Positions 34,364-46,300 of a stretch of DNA of 64,000 nt are shown in pieces; the first letter of the stretch is position 1; each line of letters opens with the position of its first letter. The notes below the pieces were generated by a model. It made no database searches and was not told the DNA's origin. It saw only the letters and a program-made list of their open reading frames with translations. A program made the translations under genes and the position numbers. The DNA is from Misgurnus anguillicaudatus. Its lineage: Eukaryota > Chordata > Actinopteri > Cypriniformes > Cobitidae. Location: positions 15,591,501 to 15,655,500 of the forward strand of contig NC_073356.2 in NCBI RefSeq assembly GCF_027580225.2. Reading direction: 5' to 3'.

Positions 34364-37300
34364 GTAAGATCCGTTGGGTTCATATGATTACGCTGCTCGT
34401 GTGCTCAAACTGTCTGATTAGTGAATAATTGGACACTTGTCCTTGTCCAGCTTGCCAATGCAGGGCTGACCCTGAATCAGTGCAGAGGAAGCATAACTAG
34501 AAGATTTCTAAAAGCATGCCATGTATTTTAACAAGCATAAGGTTTAAATCACAAGTCTATTGCTGGATTTAGGTTTGGAGTAGTTTTGGGGCAGGACAAC
34601 AACTATGTGTCACTTTCATTTAACATTAGACTTTAACCTACAGTTAACCATTTGTGAAACAGTATGCAAAGTAAAATCTTTTTAATGAGAAACCTATAAA
34701 ATAGTAATTTACCACTATATTAGAAATAATAGCAAAGTTCACAATATAACGTGCTTTGGTTCTGCTGTAAATGGTATACAGTGTAAATACATACTGTAGA
34801 TGACAACTTTAGTGTATAAGTTAGCAGTGCTGTAACCACAGATTCCTCATCCTAAATGTATAGTTCACTGAAAAATGGAAATTCTGTCATCATTTACTCA
34901 TCCACAAGTTTTTTCTTCATTCTGCTGACCACAAATAAATATATTTTGAAAAAACTGATCTCAGGCACCATTCACTTCTATAGTATTTATTTTTTTCTAC
35001 TATAGACGGTTTCAGCAGTAACAACATAAACACCGTACGTAACTTCCGTAACTTTGTGATTTGTATAGTCACAGCGTGTACAAACAACAAGGTGACATGA
35101 GACACAGCTATATTTTAACAGTGTACATACTGGGAACTACACCCTCAGAAGACGAAGCACTGCTACTTGGGGGGAGTGATTTGCTCGTAGCACCCGAGAA
35201 TCCTCCTGGTGAGGAGCAGAGAGTTCGGTCAGAGTTGTGCAAATCACTCCGCCCAAGTAGCAGTGCTACACCCTCTGAGAATATAGTTCCCAGCATGAAC
35301 ACCGTCAAAAGATGGATGTGTCTCACATGACCTTGCCATTTGTACACACTGTGACTATACAAATCACAACACATAAATAGTAAAATGTTCGCGTTATTTT
35401 GTCACCCATTGAGAGCAGTTTGCTAGCTGGAGCCACCCACCTCCAGTCCCTGTGCCAAGCCAAGCCAGCGGGGGGCTGCGTCAGACAGAGCCACAGCACA
35501 CACGGATATGATAATGGCATGCATGGACCCATCCAACTCTGTGGGATACGGCGAACAAGCTAAAATCCCAAAGTGTGGGCGTGTTCCTTAAAGGGTTTTG
35601 GCAGATTACAATTACATAAGACATTTCTTCTGGGAAAGTGATTTGTTGTGTAAAGTGTCTTTACAGAACAAAGGCAAAGGTCTTTGTGCATGACATTGGC
35701 ACCGGAGCTATTCCTGGATTGTACAGTGGAAAGTCAATGTTTTAAATGAATGAAGAGGCCTTTAAACTGGAGCTTTGTCCCTGACCTAACTCCACAAATC
35801 AACCAGTCCGAGTAAAGACAATTTGTTCCCTGCTTCTATAAACATTCCCTCCTTTTTCACAAGTTTTCTACATGGCCTTGATGGGAAACCCTTTCATCCA
35901 TTTTGTGGTGTTTTATAACATATCTCGCAGATGAGGTGTAATGTTTACAGTAAAGGTTAACCTTTCATTTCAACAAACCTGGCAATGGGTGTCCTTTTAA
36001 TATAATTTAAATTAATGTTTTTTGAGAGCAGGGCTCTGTCTGTAAAGTTCATGGGACAAACTTTTTTCAGGTCTAGTGAGTATTAGTACAGACAGAGGAC
36101 CTACTGCACATGCCTTTCTTATCCCAGACACCACATCGTGGTTCCTGGATGTCCCCTTGATAACTGCCTTGTTAAATATTTGACCACTGTTTAGTTCCTG
36201 TAAATTCACTTCTTCTTCTTCAGATAAGGTTGTGTCGTCGTCATTTGGCTCTGTTACAGAGATGTCCTCAGTCCATAGCTCTCCAAGTACCTCACAAGTC
36301 CTTCTCTTCACTCAGGTGAGACTCCAGTGTTGTTCATTTTGTATGAAGAGTGTCAAATGTCAAACAAGACTATCAACAATGGTCCTGTTATTATTCAGAC
36401 TTGTTCAAGAGCATCTTTATAAAGATTCATTTTTCCTTCCTCTAGAGTTGTAAAGAGTCACAGACTCTTTAGGAAGTTACTGTTTGGCATCTCGGTTGGC
36501 GTGCCATTCGTAGTCGGGTTCGGATATGTGGCCTCCGATCCCAGAGAAAGGAGGAAGATGAGGATACTAGCAGAGGGAGTCGGGCGCTTCTGCAGGTAAA
36601 GAGCATTGTCAAATAAACAAGATAGAAATACTGTATGCCCAAAATTTTAACTGCAAGACTGAATTACTGTAAACTGTATTGTGCACTGATATATTGGCCT
36701 ATAATCTGTATTGGCAGATAAAAGTATTTTATCTCACTAGCGAACATTGTCCCATTGTTTATAAACAGCCGATGATCAGGCAATCAAAAGTGACGGAATA
36801 CGTATCAGAACTCATAGGTGTGGTTTCCCGGACAGGGCTTTTCCTAGTCCCCAACTAAAATGCAAGTTTAAGCTGCTTTAATTTAAAAACACCTTGTCCT
36901 GACTAATTTGAATAATAACACATATGGGTGACATTGTTTTGTCTTAAAGGAATATTCCATTTTCTTAAAAGAAAAATCCAGACAACCCACTCACCACCAT
37001 GTCATCCAAAATGTTGATGTCTTTCTTTGTTCAGTCGAGAAGAAATTATGTTTTTTGAGGAAAACATTGCAGGATTTTTCTCATTTTAATGGACTTTAAT
37101 GGACACCAACACTTAACACTTAACTCAACACATAACAGTTTTTTTCAACGGAGTTTCAAAGGACTATAAACAATCCCAAACGAGGCATAAGGGTCTTATC
37201 TAGAAAAACGATTGTCATTTTTGACAATAAAAATAACAAATATACACTTTTAAAGCACAACTTCTCGTCTAGGTCCGGTCCAGCGCAACCTAACGTAAAT

Positions 37301-40300
37301 GCGTAGTGATGTAGGGAGGTCACGTGTTACATATAAAACGCACATTTGCGGACCATTGTAAACAATAAACTGACACAAAGACATTAATTAGTATCAGTTG
37401 ACATACAACAATGCAGGAACGGTCCTCTTTCTTCACACTTGTAAACACTGGGGCGGAGTTTCGTGTTCGTCTTCTGTGACCTCTTGACGTGATGATGTAT
37501 TGCGTGGGGTCACGCTGGCGCATCACGACCTGATCTAGACGATAAGTTGTGCTTTAAAAGTGTATAGCTGTTATTTTTCTTGTCAAAAATGACAATCGTT
37601 TTGCTAGATAAGACCCTTATGCCTCGTTTGGGATTGTTTATAGTCCTTTGAAACTCTTCATTTTAATTCTTCTTTCACATCAGATCTCTCTATGTCGGGC
37701 TTAAGATATCAGCCGACTACTGGTGGACGTCTAACATTGCTCTGCGTGGTATGGATGAGGTAGGTTTCACAGCCCTCTCATAATGTTTATGTATTGTAAT
37801 GTTTGGGTATTAGTTATATGCTGGGTTGAAATCAAAAAGTTTTCATGAAATTACAAAATAGCACATCCAAAATTGTTATAAACTATAGGTAAACAAAGTT
37901 ATGCGGGGCCAACGGATCTTGACACCCAGCCGATAAACACAGTGCAAAAACATTACATTCAATGCATGAACATATACTGTATATGGCAGTAGAGTGTATA
38001 TGAATGCACACACACTAACCATCCCAAACACTTTGTTCAAAAGTATTTCTGTCCTTTTGCCAGAGCAGTCCAGATTATTCAGAGGTTATGTCCGCCTGTC
38101 ATCAGAGAGCAGCCAATAGCATGGTAGAAGGGGCAGTTCAGAACGGAGGCTTGTATATTAAGCTGGGACAGGGCCTGTGTGCATTTAACCATCTTCTACC
38201 TCCAGAATACATCAGCACCCTTCGTGTGTTAGAGGATAAAGCTCTCAATAGACGATACAAAGAGGTAAGAAGGTTACGGAGTAAGTACATACATGCATAT
38301 GTAGAGTCTAATTGTGCACAAATCATTGATGAAAATGAATGAAATCAAATTAAAATTATATTTACATATTTCATGTGTTTTTTCTAGGTAGATGCTTTAT
38401 TTCAAGAGGACTTCAACACAACTCCAGAAAACTTGTTTAGGAAGTTTGACCATGAGCCTATGGCTGCTGCCAGCTTGGCCCAGGTTCACAAGGCAGAACT
38501 GCATGATGGGACACCTGTGGCTGTAAAGGTGTGTTATGTGCATTCAACATGAATGAATTTACACAAACGTGCAATAAAAATAATTACCTGGAATTGTCGG
38601 GTGATCATGAATCTTGGGCTGACGTTTTGTGCAGGTGCAATATATTGATCTCAGGGATCGTTTTGATGGTGACATCAGGACTTTGGAGATTCTGTTGGAC
38701 ATAGTGAAGTTCATGCACCCTAGCTTTGGTTTCCGCTGGGTATTACAGGTTGGTGTGTCAGTTACGGTTAATTGAAATGTTTTATTGTCATACACTGAAT
38801 TACAATGTAACCGTTATGATAGCATATACATCATAATAATGTAAATACATTAATTATGTATTAAGGCCAGGCTTAAAATGTAACACATACACACAACTTC
38901 AAAGCAGTTCTACAGAAATGTTTGCTATGAATAAAAAATGACCTGTAGTAAAAAAAAAAGAGGGCCTAACACTGATCCCTGTGGCACTAATAGTCTATAT
39001 GCTTTGTTTTTGATCTGATCTCTGTTTACACAAATTAATAGAAATCAAATGGGTAGCACCCACACAATGATAATGCATGCCCACAAATGCCAATGTTATT
39101 CTCAAGGAGAATGTCGTGTGCTATGATGTCCGTACAGAGCAAAATTAAACGTAGTTGTGAGAATGCTTTTTCTAATATTTCTGAATTTGAACTAATTCAC
39201 CGGGATCAAGCTGAGGTTTGATTACTGTTAGCTTAAGAGGCCCTTGACCTAGTAAAGGTTCAATGCCTCTTCTGTACACAATATAAATACTGCATATCGC
39301 AGCAGCTAATCCAACTGTAGCACCAGTTGTTCTTACTGTTAGACACAACAATTTTATAGATGCTCACCCATCTCATTTCTTATGCCTCCCTTCATCCTCA
39401 TAGGATTTAAAGGGAACATTAGCCCAAGAGCTGGACTTTGAGAATGAGGGCAAGAATTCTGAACGCTGTGCAGAAGAGCTGAAACACTTTAAATTTATAG
39501 TTGTGCCAAAAGTATTCTGGGATTTCACCAGCAAGGTAAGAACCTTCATGTTCTGTTTCCTTAAGCCTCGCATACATACAAGAAATGGACATAAACTATC
39601 ATTGTCTTTCTGTATAGAGAGTTCTCACAGCAGAGTTCTGTGAAGGATGTAAAGTCAACAATGTCGAGGAAATTGAACGTCAGGGACTGGGTCTGAAAGA
39701 TGTGAGTTTAATGTTGTGGTTATTATTAAGTTATATCAAGCCCATTGTCTGTTGATAATGATGACAGCAGCATGTTCTGGCTGTTTTTCAGACGGCTGAT
39801 AAGCTCATCCGCACATTTGCAGAACAGATCTTTTACACCGGCTTTATTCATGCTGACCCACATCCTGGAAATGGTACGATTACAGTGATGTATACCTGTG
39901 CTTATGGGTAATATGCGTCTTCCTCAGTGGGTAGAAGGAACAAATGCTGGTAGTTTTGCTCTTTAAAATATAAATTACAAATAATTACACAAAAAAAATG
40001 ATGATCTTTCATGTCTTCATTGAGAACAACCAAAAAACCTCATAGTGCTTGTGGATAAAGAATGTGAACCCTTGAGCTAATTGGAGTCAGGTTTTAGCAC
40101 ACCTGGAGTCTTGTTAAAGCAACACTAAAGACTTATTGCTCTTTGCTCCCCCTACAGGTTAAAAGCGTAATTGTTCATTACCACTGTCGTAAATACTGCA
40201 GCATAGCTGGCTCTGATTGGATTGTAGGTCTGCCTTAAAGCAAGTTTTGGTAGTTTTCACTCGAACTACAGGACCACTACCCGACGGTTGGAAACTTCTT

Positions 40301-43300
40301 TAGTGCGGTTTTGGCCGATAGAGGTCTGCAAAGCGAATGTGAAAGTGCTGTTCACCCTGTTTTGAGTGGATGAACCACTGAAACTTTTTTGGAAACGTTA
40401 TTTTAAGGTAAAAAAAAACTCTTTGGTGTTGCTTTAAGATAATGTGGAGTTAACAGGGAGATAATACGTTTGTAGTTTGCTCTGCACAAGAAGAACACGC
40501 TTATGTGAGCCATGCCTCACCAAAAAGAGCTTTCAGAGGAGCTACGATTAAGAATTGTTGCTTTACATAAAACTGGAAAGTTTTTTCAAAAATGTTACCA
40601 GTCTACAGTTAGGCAAACAATCTACAAATGGAGATGCCTTGGGACTGTTGCTACTCTACCAAGAAGTGGGCGCCCAGTCAAAATGGCACCAAGAGCACAA
40701 TGAAGACTAATCAATGAGGTAAAGAAACAACCCAAATGACAGCAAAAGATTTGAAGGCATCATTGGAACTTGCTAATATCTCTGTTCATAAGTCTACAAT
40801 ACGTAAACACTGAACAAGCCGGGTATCCATGGCAGGACACAATGAATGAAGCCTGTAGTTTGCAAAAGAGCACACTGGCACTCCACAGCAGTATTGGCAA
40901 AATGTTTGCTGGCTGATGAAATTAAGATTGAATCTGTAAAAAACACACAAAGCTACATCTGGCGTAGAAATGGCACAGCATATCATCATGAAAACATCAT
41001 GCCGACTATAAAGTATGGCGGAGGAAACATCATGATCTGGGCCTGCTTTGCTGCATCAGGGCTTGGCCAGCTTGCAATAATTGATGGGAAGATGAATTCT
41101 CAAGTATATCAGACAATTCTTCAGGATAATGTGAGAATGTCTGTACGTCAGCTGAAACTGTGTGGAAGGTGGGTGATGCAACAGGACAACCCCAAAACAC
41201 ATAAGCAAGTCCACAACAGAATGGCTTCAGAAAACAAAATCCACCTTTTGGAGTGGCCAAGTCAGAGCCCAGACCTCAACCCAATAGAGATGCTCTGGAT
41301 TGACTTGAAGAGAACCATACACACGAGACGTCTAAAGAATATGACAAAAATGAAGCAGTTCTGCTAGGAAGAATGACTAAAATTCCTCAACAATGTGCAG
41401 GTCTGATCAACAGCTACAGGAAGCGCCTGGTTGAGGTTATTGCTGGTCAACCAGTTATTCATTCTAAGGGTTCACTTACTTTTTCCACTGCCATTTTGAA
41501 TGTTGATTGTCTGTCAATACCCCTGACTTAATGAAGAAATGTATTCAGAAAACCATGAAATTCCAACTTTTACTTGCAACTGTATATATGATCTATATGT
41601 TCTTTTGTCAAATGTATTCATGAATGGTGCCCATTTCAGTGCTGGTAAGAAAAGGTGCAGATAAAAAAGCGGAGTTGGTTCTGTTGGATCATGGACTGTA
41701 TGAACACCTCAGTAAAAGGTAAGGTAATTCATGTCAAATAAAGGTCAAAATCACTGCACATGAAACAGAAGTACAGTAGGTAACAGAAAACTCTCTATCA
41801 GTGACAGAGTGGCTCTGTGTCATCTGTGGAGATCCATCATCCTGCGTGATGAAGCCGGTATGAAGAAATATGCAAATGAGCTTGGGGTCAAAGGTAAAGT
41901 AGCTTTTACAATCTACCTTCAACCTAGATATTTGTGACCTACTTTCTTCAGCTGAACACAACTAAAGAATTTTATTAAAAAATGCCATCCAAATGTTTTA
42001 TAAAAACAAAACCACTCAAGTCAAATTGGCTATATTTGTACCAATAGCCAACAATATACGTCGTATGGGTCAAAATTATAATTTTTTCTTTTATGCCAAA
42101 AATCATTAGGATATTAAAGGTGCAGTGTGTAATTTTTAGAAGGATCTCTTGACAGAAATGCAAAATAATATACAAAACTATATGATCAGGGGTGTATAAT
42201 GACATTTTATAAAGAACCGTTATGTGTTTATTGCCTTAGAATGAGACGTTTTTATCTACATACACAGAGTGTCCCCTTACATGGAAGCCGCCATTTTGTG
42301 CAGCCATTTTTCTACAGAAGCCCTTAAAGGAACACGCCCACATTTTGGGAATTTAGCTTATTCACCGTATCCCCCAGAGTTAGATAAGTCCATACATACC
42401 TCTTTCATCTCCGTGCGTGCTGTAACTCTGTCTGACGCAGCCCCCGCTAGCTTAGCTTAGCACAAAGACTGGAAATGCATGGCTCCAGCTAGTATACTGC
42501 TCCCAATAAGTGACAAAATAACGCGATCATTTTCCTATTTATGTGTTGTGATTTGTATAGTCAAACCGTGTACAAATAACAAGGTGATATGAGACACAGC
42601 GATCTTTTAACAGTATACATACTGAGAACTATATTCTCTGAAGACGAAGCACTGCCGCATGGGCGGAGTGATCTGCTCGCAGCACACGAGAAGCCCCTGG
42701 TGAGGAGCAGAGAGTTCGGTCAGAATTGTGCAAATCACTCCGCCCATACGGCAGTGCTTCGTCTTCAGAGAATATAGTTCTCAGTATGTATACTGTTAAA
42801 AGATCGCTGTGTCTCATATCACCTTGTTATTTGTACACGGTTTGACTATACAAATCACAACACATAAATAGGAAAATGATCGCGTTATTTTGTCACTTAT
42901 TGGGAGCAGTATACTAGCTGGAGCCATGCATTTCCAGTCTTTGTGCTAAGCTAAGCTAGCGGGGGCTGCGTCAGACAGAGTTACAGCACGCACGGAGATG
43001 AAAGAGGTATGTATGGACTTATCTAACTCTGGGGGATACGGTGAATAAGCTAAATTCCCAAAATGTGGGCGTGTTCCTTTAACAGACAAACTTTTTTACT
43101 AAGTTGCATTGAAAAGTAACTTCGCGTCTGTTGCCGTGTTATAACAAATAGAGGGTATGCATTGACGTCACTTTTCCACGTGACCACACGGAAGCTCACC
43201 CGGTTGAGTGGCAAAACGTGCAACAAAATTGCTGGTTTTCATAGCAGCTGCTGCGAAAATGCCAGTAAAACTGACTATTATCAGCTTAAATTGAATTTAG

Positions 43301-46300
43301 TTGATAGCAGAGGTGGACAATACTTGGTTACATTAGTTCCATTTTCCAAGCATCTGTGCTTTATTAGGATGTTTGTATTGGGAAAAATGTTACTTCACTA
43401 CATTCTAAAGCATAGATATAGATGCATATTAAAATTTATTTAATACCTAATTACATTTAAATTGTGTACTTTAACTTGAGTAAAAGTATGTTAATGTACT
43501 TAAATATTAAATGTAAAACAAAAACTTATTATTTATGAAGTGTAATAGAGTAAAAATTTTGATAATATGCTTTGGACTGTATGTTTTCTGAAGAAAAACA
43601 CGAATAAAATACAAATACTTGAAAAAATATGTTTAAGTAGAAAGTAAAACCTCTGCTTGATAGTGACCCTAGCAACTTATCAACCCATCTGCGGACGTTC
43701 GTTGGCATGAACGATCAATTTACTTCTCCTTTGGGTGTTTTTGGCAGTCTGTAAAACGATAGCTCCGAATTCTTGTTAAATCTGTTAGCGCAGACATCGC
43801 ACAACAGCTTTTTCCCATTTCGACCCTTTTCCTTGTGTTTTCGCTGATTTCACGCTGTACACGAAGGCTTCCGCTCTGTCTTTTGCCACTCAGTGGGCGT
43901 AACCACAGTCCCTCTCGCCGACGGTGACGTCATGTGCATACCCTCTATAACAAAACTGCTTTGGTGTGTCGCATAGACGTCGTCATCGTCTTGCTGCCCC
44001 CTCCCCGTTTTGTGATTGGTGCCCTATTTCAGGGGCGAAAAGGGACATAGTTTCCATGCTAGACTTGCAGCGTGAATACATTTGCGCACAAGGCAGCATG
44101 GGGGGAAACCCAGGCTAAACTTTAAAGGCGATTTTCTCAATATTTAGATTTTTTCTAATAGTTCCATCTCAGCCAAATATTGTCCTATCCTAAAAAACAT
44201 ACATCAATGGAAAGTTTATTTACTTAACTTTCAGATGATGTATCCCAATTTTACCATTAAATAGGTTTTGTGGTCCAAGGTCACACTTATGTCCTCACAA
44301 TCAGAAAAATGAGACCCAAATGATTATCCAAAAAGCACATACAGTATATCCATCATCATTAAAACTCCACTAAAATCATGACCCACGACTCGCAAATACA
44401 TGTATGTAAATGTTTTAAAGGCGCTCTAAGCGAATTGACGCGTTTTAGACCATAAAACATTTTTTGTTACATACAGCAAACATCTCCTCACTATCTGCTT
44501 GCTGCCTGTCCGCTGACCAAACTGTAAAAAAACGCGATCTCTGTAGACAGCTCAGGCTCCACAAACTTCAATATCAACATAGTGGCCAAACCTAGCACAA
44601 CAAAACATAACAAAGTGTTCCAGCCAATAAACGACAAGAAGGATTTGGGGGTGGGGCGCGTTCATGAAAGCACGGACGGGAGAGGGAGGGGGAGGCGTTA
44701 GCTACGCTCCGTTTGTTTGAAAACAGTTCAAACATCAACAGGAAGTGACGTCGCACATTATTCGCTTAGAGAGCCTTTAAGATGCATCTTAAAGTACCGC
44801 ATCTCATGGTGAAACATAATCAGTAAACAGTCAAATTTCGTCTTTGTGCACATAGAAAAATAGTTAAATGAAATGCTTATATGTCAGTAAAATAATCTTT
44901 GTGCAATAATGTCAGTTTATTTATACCATCATATGTCTCTTTGAACACATCTCAGAATACTTCTTGTTCTGCGAGATGCTCTTGCAGCGGCCAATCAACA
45001 TGTGGAATCTGGGCCTGGGTAACATCATGACTCGAGAGGAGACCACCTACATGCGTGACATGGCCAAGAATCGCTTTGATGAAATCATGCAGGTGTTAAA
45101 GTCAATGCCGCGGCCCATGCTGCTGGTGTTCAGGAACATTAACACGGTCCGATGTATCAACATCACTCTGGGAGCTCCAGTAGATCGATACTTTGTCATG
45201 GCCAAATGGTAAGAGACCGCAAACAAACTCCAATGATTTATTGACCGTATTATCAGCAGAGTTAGTTACAAGATCCAAATATCTTGTTTAAATATATTGA
45301 TATTTGACTTTTTTTTGCAATTGACACAATTGACACAATGATGCAAGCCACACTCAAACTTGTTTGCTTAAATATTATATTTATGTAATGCTTGTGACTT
45401 TTAATTCAGATATTGTAGTGCTTTCAGTTTGAATTCGTACTAGTTGTGGTTATTTGTTTTAGTGCTGTGAGAGGATGGGGCAGAATACAAGCAGATCACA
45501 CCCGCTTTCTGCAGGGATTCACTGTCTTCCACCATTTCTGGTCCTTTTGGGAAAGCATCAAGTTTGAATTTGCTTTAAGGTGATGACAGCTTACACACAT
45601 TGTAACGTTACTAAGTATTATTTTATGTAACAGCAAATCACAAAAAATGACTTAAAGGAATAGTCTACTCATTTTCAATATTAAAATATGTTAGTTAAGG
45701 TAATAAGACTTGTTGATACATCCCTCTATCATCTGTGTGCGTGCACGTAAGCGCTGGAGCACGCTGCGGCGCTTCGATAGCATTTAGCTTAGCCCCATTC
45801 ATTCAATGGTACCATTTAGAGATAAAGTTAGAAGTGACCAAACACATCAACGTTTTTCCTATTTAAGACGAGTAGTTATACGAGCAAGTTTGGTGGTACA
45901 AAATAAAGCGTAGCGCTTTTCTAAGCGGATTTAAAAGAGGAACTGTGTTTTATGGCGTGGTGGCACTTTTGAGAGTACTTCGCCTTGCCTGAAAGTCCGC
46001 TCCCCTTCTCACTCTCATAATGGGAGAGGGAGGGTGTTACTGCGCTGAGTCGAAGTACTCCCAAAAGTGCTATTACGCCGTAAATTATAGTTCCTCTTTT
46101 AAATCCGCTTAGAAAAGCGCTACGTTTTATTTTGTACCACCAAACTTGCTCGTATAACTACTCGTCTTAAATAGGAAAAACGTTGATGTGTTTGGTCACT
46201 TCTAACTTTATCTCTAAATGGTACAATTGAATGAATGGGGCTAAGCTAAATACTATCGAAGCGTCGCAGCGCGCTCCAGCGCTTACGTGCACGCACACAG

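Larger units (their letters stand above)
40005..41584 (+). mobile_element. Tc1-like transposon relic in adck5 intron 10
   Basis: The right end CAGTTGCAAGTAAAAG (complement) next to TA at 41583-41584 is a Tc1-type TIR. The left TIR is truncated. Contains a broken transposase (40512-41367 and beyond) and a nested MITE at 40114-40437. Sense orientation with adck5. Confidence 0.85.
42114..44108. mobile_element. second-level repeat in the nested stack
   Basis: Starts TTAAAGGTGCAGTGTGTAAT (42114) and resumes at about 43083 (ACAGACAAACTTTTTTACTA) and 43955 (ACTGCTTTGGTGTGTCGC). Interrupted by 42324-43082 and 43149-43947. The exact right end is not fixed. Confidence 0.55.
41975..44290 (-). mobile_element. 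split outer repeat (family E) of the nested stack in adck5 intron 12
   Basis: Left piece (41985-42113: GGCTATATTTGTACCAATAGCC..., CATTAGGATATT) and right piece (about 44110-44290: AAATAGGTTTTGTGGTCCAAGGTCACA) are in the order of one reverse copy of the repeat seen whole at 47691-48047. The gap is filled by younger insertions. Confidence 0.65.

Noticed and set aside
36012..36311. 99-codon acidic ORF on the minus strand over adck5 exon 2
   Set aside because: The plus strand gives a phase-perfect basic presequence with consensus splice sites; the antisense acidic reading is its shadow and matches nothing recognised.
40846..41367. Functional Tc1 transposase
   Set aside because: Upstream stop, frameshift, loss of a residue in the second catalytic motif and a truncated left TIR.
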